A stretch of 64,000 nt of DNA from Massilia niastensis DSM 21313 (GCF_000382345.1 NZ_KB908093.1:1-64000), one strand, 5' to 3'. Positions 1 through 9,267 are shown, numbered from the stretch's first letter. Numbers and translations: made by a program. Notes: generated by a model not told the origin, from the sequence alone.

Positions 1-797
1 TTGCGGAACATCTCCACGCCGGTGCAGGTGGTCTTCACGGTGTCGACGATACCGACGATCTCGATTTCTTCGCCGACCTTGATCACGCCACGCTCGACAC
101 GGCCGGTCACGACGGTGCCGCGGCCCGAGATCGAGAACACGTCTTCCACCGGCATCAGGAAGGCGCCGTCAACGGCACGTTCCGGGGTCGGGATATAGGT
201 GTCCAGGGCTTCTGCCAGGCGCACGATGCACTCTTCGCCCATTTCGCCCGGCTGGCCTTCCAGCGCCATACGTGCCGAACCCTTGATGATCGGCAGGTCG
301 TCGCCTGGGAACTCGTACTTCGACAGGAGTTCGCGGACTTCCATTTCGACCAGTTCCAGCAGTTCCGCGTCGTCGACCAGGTCGCACTTGTTCAGGAACA
401 CGATGATGTACGGAACGCCAACCTGACGCGCCAGCAGGATGTGCTCGCGGGTCTGCGGCATCGGGCCGTCAGCGGCCGAGCACACCAGGATCGCGCCGTC
501 CATCTGGGCGGCACCGGTGATCATGTTCTTGATGTAGTCGGCGTGGCCTGGGCAGTCGACGTGCGCGTAGTGACGGTTCGCGGTTTCGTACTCGACGTGC
601 GCGGTGTTGATGGTGATGCCGCGTGCCTTCTCTTCCGGAGCCGCGTCGATCTGGTCGTATGCCTTGGCTTCGCCGCCGAATTTCTTCGACAGAACGGTCG
701 CGATTGCAGCCGTCAGGGTGGTTTTGCCGTGGTCAACGTGACCGATGGTGCCGACGTTGACGTGCGGCTTGGTCCGTTCGAATTTTTCCTTTGCCAT
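1..797 (-). CDS. tuf: Elongation factor Tu (3' end cut by window edge)
   Basis: GTPase that carries aminoacyl-tRNA to the ribosomal A site. About 265 of the usual ~396 residues are visible; the C-terminal domains 2-3 run off the window. The G1 motif GHVDHGKT is at residues 19-26, DCPGHADY is the G3 switch II motif, and NKCD is the G4 guanine motif. The ATG at 797 is preceded by an AGGAG ribosome binding site. It lies downstream of tRNA-Tyr, -Gly and -Thr on the same strand, the standard betaproteobacterial order, so it is probably cotranscribed from the promoter near 1198-1226. The identification is secure. Whether a second tuf copy exists cannot be seen here. Confidence 0.98.
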   Translation of the reverse strand, partial: MAKEKFERTKPHVNVGTIGHVDHGKTTLTAAIATVLSKKFGGEAKAYDQIDAAPEEKARGITINTAHVEYETANRHYAHVDCPGHADYIKNMITGAAQMDGAILVCSAADGPMPQTREHILLARQVGVPYIIVFLNKCDLVDDAELLELVEMEVRELLSKYEFPGDDLPIIKGSARMALEGQPGEMGEECIVRLAEALDTYIPTPERAVDGAFLMPVEDVFSISGRGTVVTGRVERGVIKVGEEIEIVGIVDTVKTTCTGVEMFR

Positions 798-882
798 TTC
801 AGACTCCTAAGATCTAACGATTTTTTTGAGAATTACCAGGCACACCTGACGGACGAGTATTGCGGACTGCCGTACAAAATTC

Positions 883-957
<75 letters not shown>

Positions 958-987
958 TTATTTTTGCAGCGCCATGCACTGCGAAAC

Positions 988-1061
988 TGGAGCGGGTGAA
1001 GGGAATCGAACCCTCGTCGTAAGCTTGGAAGGCTTCTGCTCTACCATTGAGCTACACCCGC
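988..1061 (-). tRNA. tRNA-Gly (anticodon TCC)
   Basis: On the minus strand the acceptor stem GCGGGUG pairs with CACCCGC. The anticodon stem GAAGC/GCUUA closes a loop carrying UCC, and the T loop reads GUUCGAU. CCA is encoded at 988-990. It is the middle member of the Tyr-Gly-Thr cluster. Confidence 0.97.
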
Positions 1062-1098
1062 GAGGTACATCTTCAATTCGTCTTCACGACTCTTCTTT

Positions 1099-1183
1099 TG
1101 GTGGTGGGGGCTGGATTCGAACCAGCGTACTCAGAGAGGGCAGATTTACAGTCTGCTGCCTTTAACCACTCGGCCACCCCACC
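1099..1183 (-). tRNA. tRNA-Tyr (anticodon GTA)
   Basis: The 85-nt length with a long variable arm is typical of bacterial tRNA-Tyr. On the minus strand the acceptor GGUGGGG pairs with CCCCACC. The anticodon stem GCAGA/UCUGC encloses a loop with GUA. CCA is encoded at 1099-1101. It is the first gene of the tRNA-tuf operon. Confidence 0.97.
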
Positions 1184-1197
1184 GCGAAGAACCGCAG

Positions 1198-1226
1198 AGT
1201 ATGAAGCAAGCACAACGTATTGTCAA
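1198..1226 (-). promoter_or_regulatory. Sigma70-type promoter of the tRNA-Tyr/Gly/Thr-tuf operon
   Basis: On the minus strand a perfect -35 box TTGACA (1221-1226) is followed after exactly 17 bp by CATACT (1198-1203). Transcription would start near 1191, just before tRNA-Tyr. This is one of the best consensus promoters in the window, as expected for a tRNA/EF-Tu operon. Confidence 0.85.
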
Positions 1227-1398
1227 ACTATTTTCAGCGAATTCGATTCGCTTCTACATAGTAGCGTTGCTTCGGGGCGTGATTGTAACGGTCGGAGTGC
1301 AAGTCTGCAAGGGCTGTTTCGCACGAACCCGAAAAAAGCCGGGAAAGCCCTGCGCGCGGGCGGATTGCGCCCCGCCGCTTCCCCGCCCGCCCGGGCGT

Positions 1399-2928
1399 TC
1401 ACGGCGCCAGCGCCGCTAGCACCTGCCCCTTCAGCGCCTTGATGAGCGAGGTCTCGTCGGGCGGCACGCCTTCCGGCGCGGCGCTGGCGCGGTCCGCATA
1501 GAACATCCCCAGCTGGGCCTTGCCGAGCACCAGCGGCAGCACGATGAAGCTGCGCGCATCCGGCAGCAGTTCCTTGTGCCAGGCCGGCAGCAGGTCGCGG
1601 ATCTTGGGACTGGACGCATCCGAGATCATCAGGTCGGCATCGTTGTCCATCGCCAGGTGGAACAGGTCGCGCGCCGGCAGCGCCGGGAACGCGAAGCGCG
1701 CCTGCCGCGCCGCGCTGCCCTCGCCCAGCGCCACGCGGGCGCGGTACTGCCCGGTGCGCGCATCCTTCAGGCAGACGGTGGCGAAACGGAAGCCGAGCGC
1801 CCCGTACAGCGTTTCCAGCACGGCCAGGATCACATCGTTGAGGCGGCCCTGGCCCGAGGCGCGCAGCAGGGTCACGTCCTGCACCCCGGCCAGCAGCAGC
1901 TCGCGCGCATTCCTCGGCTTGCCGCTCGGGTGGACGCCGCCCTGCTCTTCCTCGCCGGTGTCCAGGGTGGCCAGCGCCAGCACGTCCGGCAAGCCGCGGC
2001 CGGCATCCGGCGCGGCCTTCGGCGCCGGCTCCATGTTCATGCTCTGCAGCAGGGCGTTCATGCCCTCCTGCACCGACGCGAACAGCGCGTCCATGCGCGG
2101 CCGGTCGAGATCGAGCGCGGCGCCGTAGCGCTGCTGCAGCGCGCGCGCTTCCGGGGTGCCGGCCGGTTCGTGGCTGCGCGCCATCAGGCGCGCCATGTCG
2201 AGTCCGAAGGCCGCCACCTGGCGCATCCACTCGCCGCGGTTGGCCGCGACCCGCAGCGCGGTGGGCGGCAGCGCGGCCTGGGCGCGCACGATCACGTCGG
2301 GGATCTTCCACTCCGACAGCACCGCCTCGGACAGGGCCTCGTAGCTGGCCCCGAGGATCAGCTGCGAAGCCTGTCCCGGCGTGTGCTTGCCGGCCGCCGC
2401 CAGCGCCGCGATCTCGCGGTAGCGCTGGTGCTCGTGGCTGGCCACCAGCAGCGGCCCCAGGTTCTTGAACAGCGCGCAGATGGCCGCCTCCTCGGCGCCC
2501 TGGTAGAAGCTGTGGCGCGCCATCTCGCGGCCCACCAGGCTGGCGCACAGGGCCGCCTCGAGCTCGACCCGCACGCTGCCCGCGTGCTCGCCGCTGCCGA
2601 GGGCGTCGACCAGCAGCATCGCCAGCGCGGCGGCCCTCACGTTGTCGAAGCCGAGCAGCGAGATGGCGCGCGAGATCGTGGTCACCGGCGTGCCGGAAGC
2701 GGTGCGGTACTGGACGGTGTTCGACAGGCGCAGGATGCGCTGGGTCAGGGCCACGTCGGAGACCACGTACCAGGCCAGGTCGTGGGTGCCCTGGTCCTCG
2801 GACGAGGCCATCTCGACCACGCGCGCGACCGCGGCGCCCAGCGCGAACATCCCTTCGTCGCCGCAGACCTTCTGCATCAGGGCCGCGCGCACGCGGCGCG
2901 TCGCGCCTTCCGGGGGCAGCGCCGCCAT
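1399..2928 (-). CDS. HDOD domain signalling protein with C-terminal GAF-like domain
   Basis: 509 residues. The N-terminal ~230 residues form an HDOD domain, a catalytically dead relative of HD phosphohydrolases; the helical segments around ISLLGFDNVRAAALA and the following conserved region are typical. The last ~150 residues (VILAVLETLYGALGFRF through MFYADR) read like a GAF sensory domain. No HD metal-binding pair or output DNA-binding domain is visible. HDOD proteins usually act as regulatory scaffolds. The gene starts 3 nt after the upstream receiver-TPR gene ends, so the two are almost certainly one operon. The exact signal is unknown. Confidence 0.85.
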   Translation of the reverse strand: MAALPPEGATRRVRAALMQKVCGDEGMFALGAAVARVVEMASSEDQGTHDLAWYVVSDVALTQRILRLSNTVQYRTASGTPVTTISRAISLLGFDNVRAAALAMLLVDALGSGEHAGSVRVELEAALCASLVGREMARHSFYQGAEEAAICALFKNLGPLLVASHEHQRYREIAALAAAGKHTPGQASQLILGASYEALSEAVLSEWKIPDVIVRAQAALPPTALRVAANRGEWMRQVAAFGLDMARLMARSHEPAGTPEARALQQRYGAALDLDRPRMDALFASVQEGMNALLQSMNMEPAPKAAPDAGRGLPDVLALATLDTGEEEQGGVHPSGKPRNARELLLAGVQDVTLLRASGQGRLNDVILAVLETLYGALGFRFATVCLKDARTGQYRARVALGEGSAARQARFAFPALPARDLFHLAMDNDADLMISDASSPKIRDLLPAWHKELLPDARSFIVLPLVLGKAQLGMFYADRASAAPEGVPPDETSLIKALKGQVLAALAP

Positions 2929-2931
2929 CGC

Positions 2932-4587
2932 TTATCCCGCCTTCCGGGAGGAAGCCGGGCCGGCCTGGCGCGGTCCGGCCCGGTTGTACTTCTTGAGGAT
3001 CGTCTGGTGCAGCGCGGCCAACGCGTTCAGCTTGGGATTGGCGGGGTCGAGCTGGCGCACGTTGCCGATCAGGCCCAGGGCCTGGCGGCCGAGGCGTTCG
3101 TCCCAGCCCTCGTGCTCGAGGCAGCGCAGCACCGCGAGCGCGGCGTTGAAGGCCACCGCCGGATTCTGCGGCAGCTTGTCGGCCGCTTCCAGCATCAGGC
3201 CCACGGCGCCCTTGTAGTCGCCGCCCTTGGCGCGCGCCGCGCCGCTGGCGACCAGGTCGACCACGTGCTGGCGGCTCTCCTGCGCCAGGGTGCGCGCCAG
3301 GTCCGGGAAGCCGGCGCGCTCCAGCACGCCCATGGCGCGCGTCATCATGGTGTCGTTGGCGGCGTTGCGCATCACGTCGCGCACGATCTCGGTCGCGCCC
3401 TCTTCCATGTCGTTCTGCAGGCAGGTGCGCGCCAGCTCCAGCTTCAGGTCGGCCGACAGCGCCGGCGCCTCCCTGCTGGCTTCCAGCGCCGTCGCCAGCG
3501 CCTCGTTCAGCCGGGTTTCGTTGCCGGTGTATTCATGCACCAGGGCCGAGGAGATCGCGCTGCACACGCTGGTGTTGGGGCGCCCGCCCAGCGAGCGGTC
3601 GAGGTCGCGGACCACGCCGGCCGCGCCGGCCGGGTCGCCCTTCTGCACCAGGGTGCGCACCAGCCTGACATGGTCTTCGGGATCGCGGAACTCGGAATAC
3701 TTGGCCTTGGCGACCACCTGCCGCTGCGCCTTTTCGGCGGCCTCGGTGTCGCCCGCCTCGAAGGCGGTTTCACCGAGCGTGCGCAGGCGCCGCACGGCAT
3801 GCGGCGACACCGCCACCGCTTCGCCGAGCACCGTCTGCGCCTTGCCCAGCTCGCCCACCGCCGCGTGGGTCCGCGCCAGCCAGTCGTAGGCGTCGACGAA
3901 GTTGCGGTTGCTGCCCACCAGGTCTTCGAGGATCCCGCGCGCCTCCTCGAAGCGCTTGCGCACGAACAGGGTCTTGGCCAGGCCCAGGCGCGCCCAGGCG
4001 ATCGCCTTGGCCTCGGCCAGGTGGCGGTAGATCGGCTCGGCCTGGTCGGCCTCGCCGAGGAACATGTGCAGTTCGGCGCGCAGGCGCAGGAAGTCGATCG
4101 CGTAGCGCGGGTACTGGGCCTGGGCGTCGATGCTGGCGGCGATCGCCTCGCGCTGGTCGCCCGCTTCCATCAGCGTGTACACCGGCATGAAGGCGGTGCG
4201 GCGGTCGAGCGCGCGCGCGATGCGCTCCAGCAGGCGGTCGGCGGTGAAGGGCTTGAGCACGTAGTCGGTCGGGGCCAGTTCGGCGGCGCTGACCACCTTG
4301 CCGTAATTGCCTTCCGCCGTGACCATGAAGAACATGGTCGACAGCGGCATCAGCTTGTGGTGGCGCAGGTCCTCGAGCAGCTGCTGGCCGTCCTGGCCGC
4401 CTTCGAGGTCGTATTCGCACAGGACCAGGTCGACCGACCGGAGGCCGAGGTGCTTGACGGCCTGGTTCGAGGTGCTGGCATGCTCGATCCGGGTCAGTCC
4501 GCACATGTTCAGCATGCTGTGGATGTTGGCGCGCATCCCGGAATGGGGCTCGATGATCAGGGCCGTGAGGCCGTCCAGTTCGTTCAT
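2932..4587 (-). CDS. Receiver domain-TPR protein with Glu at the phospho-acceptor position
   Basis: 551 residues. Residues ~8-130 form a CheY-like receiver, with the switch Thr in FFMVTAEG and the conserved Lys in VLKPF. The remainder is a long array of helical tetratricopeptide-like repeats. The residue aligned with the phospho-acceptor Asp (CheY D57) is Glu58 in VLCEYDL; its codon is GAA. Asp60 lies two residues later. Glu13 supplies part of the acidic pocket. The family (receiver plus TPR) is a soluble signalling adaptor. This member may be locked in a phospho-mimic state or signal without phosphorylation (inference). It is cotranscribed with the HDOD gene. Confidence 0.85.
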   Translation of the reverse strand: MNELDGLTALIIEPHSGMRANIHSMLNMCGLTRIEHASTSNQAVKHLGLRSVDLVLCEYDLEGGQDGQQLLEDLRHHKLMPLSTMFFMVTAEGNYGKVVSAAELAPTDYVLKPFTADRLLERIARALDRRTAFMPVYTLMEAGDQREAIAASIDAQAQYPRYAIDFLRLRAELHMFLGEADQAEPIYRHLAEAKAIAWARLGLAKTLFVRKRFEEARGILEDLVGSNRNFVDAYDWLARTHAAVGELGKAQTVLGEAVAVSPHAVRRLRTLGETAFEAGDTEAAEKAQRQVVAKAKYSEFRDPEDHVRLVRTLVQKGDPAGAAGVVRDLDRSLGGRPNTSVCSAISSALVHEYTGNETRLNEALATALEASREAPALSADLKLELARTCLQNDMEEGATEIVRDVMRNAANDTMMTRAMGVLERAGFPDLARTLAQESRQHVVDLVASGAARAKGGDYKGAVGLMLEAADKLPQNPAVAFNAALAVLRCLEHEGWDERLGRQALGLIGNVRQLDPANPKLNALAALHQTILKKYNRAGPRQAGPASSRKAG

Positions 4588-4781
4588 GTTGTTCCGTTAA
4601 GCCTGCGATGGGCGTGCCGACCGTGGCTGCATGGGCGCGGCGTCGGGTGAGTATATTACGGCAGGGGAACAAATTAATTAAATCGGGTAAGGCCCCGAGG
4701 GTCAATCCGGCTTAATGCTGGGAAAAAACGACAGCCCTTGTCGTTCGGTCAAGCCACGACTTGACTGAACAATATGACAGC

Positions 4782-5753
4782 CTAGCCGGCAGACGCCGCG
4801 GCCGCCTGGCGCAGCGGGGCGCTGTAGCCGTTGCCGCACTCCGCCTTGCCGGCGCCGATGATGATGTTCTGGTAACGGACTTCGTACTTCCCGGCCGACA
4901 GCCTGTCGATCGTGAAGCGCGCGCGCGGCAGCACGTAGGCGTGGCGCACGTTCGAGCGGCGGTCGAGGTCGTACAGCTTGACGAAGACCGGCGAGGCATT
5001 CGCGCTGTTGTCGATCAGGACCTGCATCTCGTTGCCGTCATTGCCGACCGGATAACCCGGCAGGTAGCCGGACTCCGCCGGCCACGGGTCGCCGCTGGGC
5101 GCGGTCAGGGTCTGCAGGTCGGTGGAGCAGTCGGGCGCGTGCTGCGGCACGACCAGCTGGGTGACGGCGAGCGCCTTGATGTCCGGCGGCGCTTCCCTGG
5201 CATCGCCGCCGCCCTCGCGGCGCGCCCAGCCGTCGGTGCTGGCGTCGCTGCCCGGCTCATCCACCTGGGCAGGAGGCGCCTGCACCGGGGCCGGGACCGG
5301 CTTGCCGCCCCAGGCCAGGGCGCTGGGCAGCACGTTGGGCGGCTGGGTCAGCAGCACCGCGCAGGCGGCGCCGGCCACGAAGCAGGCGGACAGGCCCAGC
5401 CACCAGCGCGGATCGCGCAGCAGGCGCGCGCGCCGCGGCCGCTCGAGCGGGCGCGCCTCCCAGCTCTCGGGCCGGTTGTGCTCGCGCCCTTCCTCGGTAT
5501 CGGAATTGGCCAGCCACTCGACTTCCCACTCCTCGGCGGCGATCCATTCGTCGTGCTCCTTGCGGCGCAGCGGGTCGGACAGGGTGTTGTAGGCGGTGTT
5601 GACGATCGCCATGATGCGGGCGGCCTTTTCGTCGCCCGGATTCTTGTCGGGATGGTATTTCTGGCTGAGGGCCTTGTACGCCGCACGAATGACTTCCTGC
5701 GGCGCGTGGCGCGACACCTTCAGGTTGTCGTAGTGTGTGTGGATCTTGGCCAT
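4782..5753 (-). CDS. Membrane-anchored J-domain (DnaJ-like) protein
   Basis: 323 residues. The N-terminal ~70 residues are a J domain with the HPD motif in KYHPDKNPG, the element that stimulates Hsp70 (DnaK) ATPase. There is no G/F region or zinc-finger domain, so this is a type III J protein. A hydrophobic segment at about residues 117-137 (WWLGLSACFVAGAACAVLL) is a likely transmembrane helix, placing the J domain in the cytoplasm. It is followed by a Pro-rich linker and a C-terminal domain with two Cys that I do not recognise. It stands alone, divergent from nothing obvious. The client is unknown. Confidence 0.85.
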   Translation of the reverse strand: MAKIHTHYDNLKVSRHAPQEVIRAAYKALSQKYHPDKNPGDEKAARIMAIVNTAYNTLSDPLRRKEHDEWIAAEEWEVEWLANSDTEEGREHNRPESWEARPLERPRRARLLRDPRWWLGLSACFVAGAACAVLLTQPPNVLPSALAWGGKPVPAPVQAPPAQVDEPGSDASTDGWARREGGGDAREAPPDIKALAVTQLVVPQHAPDCSTDLQTLTAPSGDPWPAESGYLPGYPVGNDGNEMQVLIDNSANASPVFVKLYDLDRRSNVRHAYVLPRARFTIDRLSAGKYEVRYQNIIIGAGKAECGNGYSAPLRQAAAASAG

Positions 5754-5873
5754 GGTGTGTCAGTCTGCCCGCGCCGCCTGCCTCATGGTAGCCGATCCGA
5801 AAATGGGGGCCCGGTCGCGGGGATACGCACAGCTTAGCCGGATTTGTATCCGCTGTGCAAGATATCAACAAGT

Positions 5874-7022
5874 CTACAGCCGGTGACTGCGGTCAGCGCG
5901 CACGATTGCTTCAGGCAATTTCACACCTTTGCCGACCACCAGGACCTTGAAAAGTTCACCCATTTCCGCCGGCGACACCAGCTTCTGCACCGCCCTGGCC
6001 TGGGGCAGGTAGCGCAGGGCGTCGGCCGGATCGGTGGCCAGCAGCAGTTCGCCGATGCCGGCGCCGAGCAGGAAGGCGGCCTGGCTCATGTAGGCCAGCA
6101 CCGGCAGTCCCGCCTCTTGCGCGGCCAGGGCCATGGCGGTGAAGTCGACGTGGGCCGTGATGTCCTGCAGGCCGGGCAGGTAGAACGGCTCCGGATGCGC
6201 ATGGTGGCGGTAGTGGCACATCAGAGTGCCGCCCATGCGCTGGTCGAGGTAGTACTCGTGCGCGGGGAAGCCGTAGTCGAGCAGGATGGCGGCGCCGCGG
6301 CCGTCCTCGAACATCGCGGCCAGCGAGCCCATGAAGCCGGCGGCGACCGGGTGCAGCTCGGTCAGGTAGCCTTCCGGCAAATGCTGCGCGTCGGGCACCT
6401 GGAGCGCCAGCTGGGCTTCCAGGGCGGCGCCCAGGGGCTGCTGGGTAAAAGCGAAGGCGCCGTCCTCGATGGTGACCATCTGGCGCCGCCAGCCCTCATG
6501 GGTGCGCAGCACCAGTTCGACCGGCATCGCGTCGAGCACCTCGTTGGCCAGCACCACGCCACTGAAATTCTCGGGCATGCGCTCGCGCCAGCGCACCTGG
6601 GGCAGGTCCTTCAGGGCTTCCTGCTGGCGCGCGCGCAGCTCGCCCGAGAGTTCGATGATCGTGTACGAGGCCACCTCGACGCCGCCCTGCGCCAGCGCGG
6701 CGAGCACGTCGCGCGCCAGCTTGCCGGTGCCGGCGCCGAACTCGATGATGTCGGGCGCGCTTTGGGCCATAATAGCGCCTGCCACGCGCGCCAGCGCCGC
6801 GCCGAACAGCGGCGTGATTTCCGGCGCGGTGGTGAAGTCGCCGCTCGCTCCGAGCTTGGACGCGCCGCCGCTGTAATACCCGAGCCTGGGCGCGTACAGC
6901 GCCAGTTCCATGAATCGCGAAAATGCAATCGCCCCGCCGTGCTGTTCGATCTCGGCGGCGATGAGCTGTTGCAGGGAATGGGACGCGGCCAGGGCGTCGG
7001 GGGTGGGTGCGGGCAGGGACAT
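5874..7022 (-). CDS. SAM-dependent methyltransferase, MidA/NDUFAF7 family
   Basis: About 382 residues. The family (COG1565) includes mitochondrial NDUFAF7, which methylates an arginine of complex I subunit NDUFS2; bacterial targets are poorly defined. Family hallmarks seen are YYSGG near the start, GDFTTAPEI, the SAM-binding IIEFGAGTGKLARD and VLANEVLDAMPV. An ATG at 7049 would add nine residues. I prefer the ATG at 7022 because a good promoter places the transcription start at or next to that ATG, after the 7049 codon. It is divergent from the FolM-like reductase gene. Confidence 0.85.
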   Translation of the reverse strand: MSLPAPTPDALAASHSLQQLIAAEIEQHGGAIAFSRFMELALYAPRLGYYSGGASKLGASGDFTTAPEITPLFGAALARVAGAIMAQSAPDIIEFGAGTGKLARDVLAALAQGGVEVASYTIIELSGELRARQQEALKDLPQVRWRERMPENFSGVVLANEVLDAMPVELVLRTHEGWRRQMVTIEDGAFAFTQQPLGAALEAQLALQVPDAQHLPEGYLTELHPVAAGFMGSLAAMFEDGRGAAILLDYGFPAHEYYLDQRMGGTLMCHYRHHAHPEPFYLPGLQDITAHVDFTAMALAAQEAGLPVLAYMSQAAFLLGAGIGELLLATDPADALRYLPQARAVQKLVSPAEMGELFKVLVVGKGVKLPEAIVRADRSHRL

Positions 7023-7028
7023 GCCGGC

Positions 7029-7057
7029 ATTGTAGCGAGATCGGCCCATATCAACAA
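7029..7057 (-). promoter_or_regulatory. Promoter for the MidA-type gene, predicted leaderless transcript
   Basis: On the minus strand TTGTTG (7052-7057) is followed after 17 bp by TACAAT (7029-7034). Six bases later is the A of the ATG at 7022, the expected transcription start. No Shine-Dalgarno fits in between, so the mRNA would begin at or next to its start codon. It overlaps the promoter region of the divergent gene at 7080. Confidence 0.6.
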
Positions 7058-7079
7058 TTTAGCGCCTGCACACAACAAG

Positions 7080-7907
7080 ATGACGGAACTTCCTTCGACG
7101 GCTACAACACGGGATGTCGGCGCCCATGGCGCCAACGCGCCTGTCGCACTGGTGACCGGCGCCGGCCGGCGCCTGGGCCGCGCGATCGCGCTCGGGCTGG
7201 CCCAGGCCGGCTGGGACGTCGCGGTGCACTACCGCCATTCCGAACGCGATGCCACCGGCACGGCCGAGGCCATCCGCGCGCTCGGACGGCGCGCCGTGCC
7301 GTTGCAATGCGACCTGGCCGACGAGGCCGCGGTGCGCGCCCTGCCCGGGCGCGCGGCGGCCGAACTGGGCGTGCCGGCTTGCATTGTGAATAACGCTTCG
7401 TTGTTCGAATACGACAGCGCGACCGCTTTCTCTCCTGCCCTGCTGGCCACCCACATGCAGGCCAACGTGGCCGCCCCGCTGCTGCTGGCGCAGGCGCTGC
7501 ATGCCATGACCCCGGACGGCAGCCAGTCGGTCGTGATCAACCTGCTCGACCAGAAACTGTACAATCTCAACCCGGATTTTCTGTCGTACACGCTGTCGAA
7601 GGCGGCGCTGCACGCGGCCACGACGATGCTGGCGCAGGCGCTGGCGCCCAAAGTGCGCGTGGTCGGCGTCGCGCCCGGCATCACCATGGTGTCGGGCGCG
7701 CAGACCGAGGAAGGCTTTGCGCACGCGCACCAGGCGACGCCGCTGAAACGCTCCTCGACCCCGCAGGACATCGCCGACGCGGTCGTCTACGCCGCCTCGG
7801 CGCGCGCGCTGACCGGCACCACCCTGCTGGTGGACGGCGGCCAGCACCTGATGCCGCTGGCGCGCGACGTGATGTTCCTGACCGAACCGAACAACCCTAT
7901 TCTATAA
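7080..7907 (+). CDS. SDR-family pteridine reductase-like oxidoreductase (FolM-like)
   Basis: 275 residues, Rossmann-fold short-chain dehydrogenase. The cofactor motif is TGAGRRLG, which fits the TGxxxRxG form of FolM/PTR1 pteridine reductases rather than the usual TGxxxGIG of SDRs, suggesting NADPH-dependent reduction of dihydromonapterin or dihydrofolate. The SDR catalytic YxxxK is in SYTLSK, NNAS is present, and VDGGQ lies near the C-terminus. The frame stays open upstream to 5844, but that part is antisense to the methyltransferase gene, so the ATG at 7080 was chosen. The stop is 13 nt before folB, supporting a pterin/folate role and cotranscription. Confidence 0.8.
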   Translation: MTELPSTATTRDVGAHGANAPVALVTGAGRRLGRAIALGLAQAGWDVAVHYRHSERDATGTAEAIRALGRRAVPLQCDLADEAAVRALPGRAAAELGVPACIVNNASLFEYDSATAFSPALLATHMQANVAAPLLLAQALHAMTPDGSQSVVINLLDQKLYNLNPDFLSYTLSKAALHAATTMLAQALAPKVRVVGVAPGITMVSGAQTEEGFAHAHQATPLKRSSTPQDIADAVVYAASARALTGTTLLVDGGQHLMPLARDVMFLTEPNNPIL

Positions 7908-7920
7908 ATTAAGGCTAACT

Positions 7921-8319
7921 ATGCTGTCCGCCCTGTCCCACCCGAGCTTGCGCGATTGCCGCCGGCTGTTCCTGCGCAATTACGAAGTGATGATCAATAT
8001 CGGCGTGCACGATTTCGAGAAGAAGGCGGAGCAGCGGGTCCTGATCAATGTCGATCTCTACATTCCACTCGACCTGTCGACGCCCAAGGCCGACCAGCTG
8101 TCGGAAGTGGTCGACTACGACTTCATGCGCGACACCATCGCGCGCCGCGTGTCGAAGGGCCATATCCACCTGCAGGAAACCCTGTGCGACGACGTGGTCA
8201 AGGCGATGCTGACCCACCCGCGCGTGCGCGCGGCGCGGGTGTCGACGATGAAGCCGGATGTCTACCCCGACTGCGAAGGCGTCGGGGTCGAAGTATTCCA
8301 GATCAAGGAAGAAGCATGA
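7921..8319 (+). CDS. folB: Dihydroneopterin aldolase
   Basis: 132 residues, close to the family norm of ~120. It converts 7,8-dihydroneopterin to 6-hydroxymethyl-7,8-dihydropterin plus glycolaldehyde in folate synthesis. Visible hallmarks are [14 protein letters not shown] near the N-terminus, VDYDFMRD, the conserved QETLCDDV helix and the C-terminal [16 protein letters not shown]. It lies 13 nt after the FolM-like gene and overlaps ttcA in an ATGA (stop TGA 8317-8319, next ATG 8316), indicating translational coupling. Confidence 0.93.
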   Translation: MLSALSHPSLRDCRRLFLRNYEVMINIGVHDFEKKAEQRVLINVDLYIPLDLSTPKADQLSEVVDYDFMRDTIARRVSKGHIHLQETLCDDVVKAMLTHPRVRAARVSTMKPDVYPDCEGVGVEVFQIKEEA

Positions 8320-9257
8320 ACGACACGGTAATGGAGCGCTCCGCCGTCGACGCCCTCGAGGCGGCCGCGCTGGACGCGAAGAAACGCGAGAAGATCGCGC
8401 ACGAGAACAACAAGCTGCACAAGCGCCTGTGCCGCCTGGTGGGCCAGGCGATCGGCGACTTCAACATGATCGAGGACGGCGACAAGGTGATGGTCTGCCT
8501 GTCGGGCGGCAAGGACAGCTATGCCCTGCTCGACATCCTGCTGACCCTGCGCGAGCGCGCGCCGATCCACTTCGACATCGTCGCCGTGAACCTCGACCAG
8601 AAGCAGCCGAACTTCCCGCCCGAGGTGCTGCCGGCCTACCTGGACAAGCTGGGCGTGCCCTACCACATCGAGAACCAGGACACCTACAGCATCGTCAAGC
8701 GCCTGATCCCGGAAGGCAAGACCACCTGCTCGCTGTGCTCGCGCCTGCGCCGCGGCATCCTGTACCGCGTGGCCGATGAGCTGGGCTGCAACAAGATCGC
8801 CCTGGGCCACCACCGCGACGACATCCTGGAAACCTTCTTCCTCAACATGTTCTTCGGCGGCAAGCTGAAGGGCATGCCGGCCAAGCTGGTCTCGGACGAC
8901 GGCAAGCACATGGTGATCCGCCCGCTGGCCTACGTGAAGGAAGCCGATACCGAGCGCTATGCCGAGGTGAAGGGTTTCCCGATCATCCCGTGCGACCTGT
9001 GCGGCTCGCAGGAAAACCTGCAGCGCAAGCAGATCAAGGCCATGCTGCGCGACTGGGAAAAGAAGCATCCGGGACGCGTGGAGAACGTGTTCTCGTCGCT
9101 GTCGACCGTGGTGCCTTCGCACCTGATGGACCGCGACCTGTTCGGCTTCGCCGATTTGAAGACCGACGGCGTGCCGAATCCGCTGGGCGATATCGCGTTC
9201 GACGAAGAGCCCTGCTCGACGCCGGCGAGCAATACCATTCCGCTGACCCAGCTATAA
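8316..9257 (+). CDS. ttcA: tRNA 2-thiocytidine(32) synthetase
   Basis: 313 residues. It adenylates and thiolates cytidine 32 in certain tRNAs using a [4Fe-4S] cluster. The PP-loop SGGKDS is at residues 63-68. The cluster cysteines CxxC are at about 138 and 141 ([12 protein letters not shown]), and a further Cys pair is in [25 protein letters not shown] is the family signature. The start codon overlaps the folB stop. The frame is also open upstream to 7956, but that stretch is antisense or shadow of folB. A hairpin terminator follows. Confidence 0.96.
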   Translation: MNDTVMERSAVDALEAAALDAKKREKIAHENNKLHKRLCRLVGQAIGDFNMIEDGDKVMVCLSGGKDSYALLDILLTLRERAPIHFDIVAVNLDQKQPNFPPEVLPAYLDKLGVPYHIENQDTYSIVKRLIPEGKTTCSLCSRLRRGILYRVADELGCNKIALGHHRDDILETFFLNMFFGGKLKGMPAKLVSDDGKHMVIRPLAYVKEADTERYAEVKGFPIIPCDLCGSQENLQRKQIKAMLRDWEKKHPGRVENVFSSLSTVVPSHLMDRDLFGFADLKTDGVPNPLGDIAFDEEPCSTPASNTIPLTQL

Positions 9258-9267
9258 GGAAAAAAAG

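Noticed and set aside
1576..4650. A 1024-codon open frame on the plus strand
   Set aside because: It is antisense to the HDOD and receiver-TPR genes, made possible by high GC in third positions. It is rich in His, Arg and Gln with no recognisable domain.
5827..5858. Hairpin GCACAGC/GCTGTGC as terminator of the methyltransferase gene
   Set aside because: The stem is 7 bp with an 18-nt loop and no U tract in the right direction; support is too weak to annotate.
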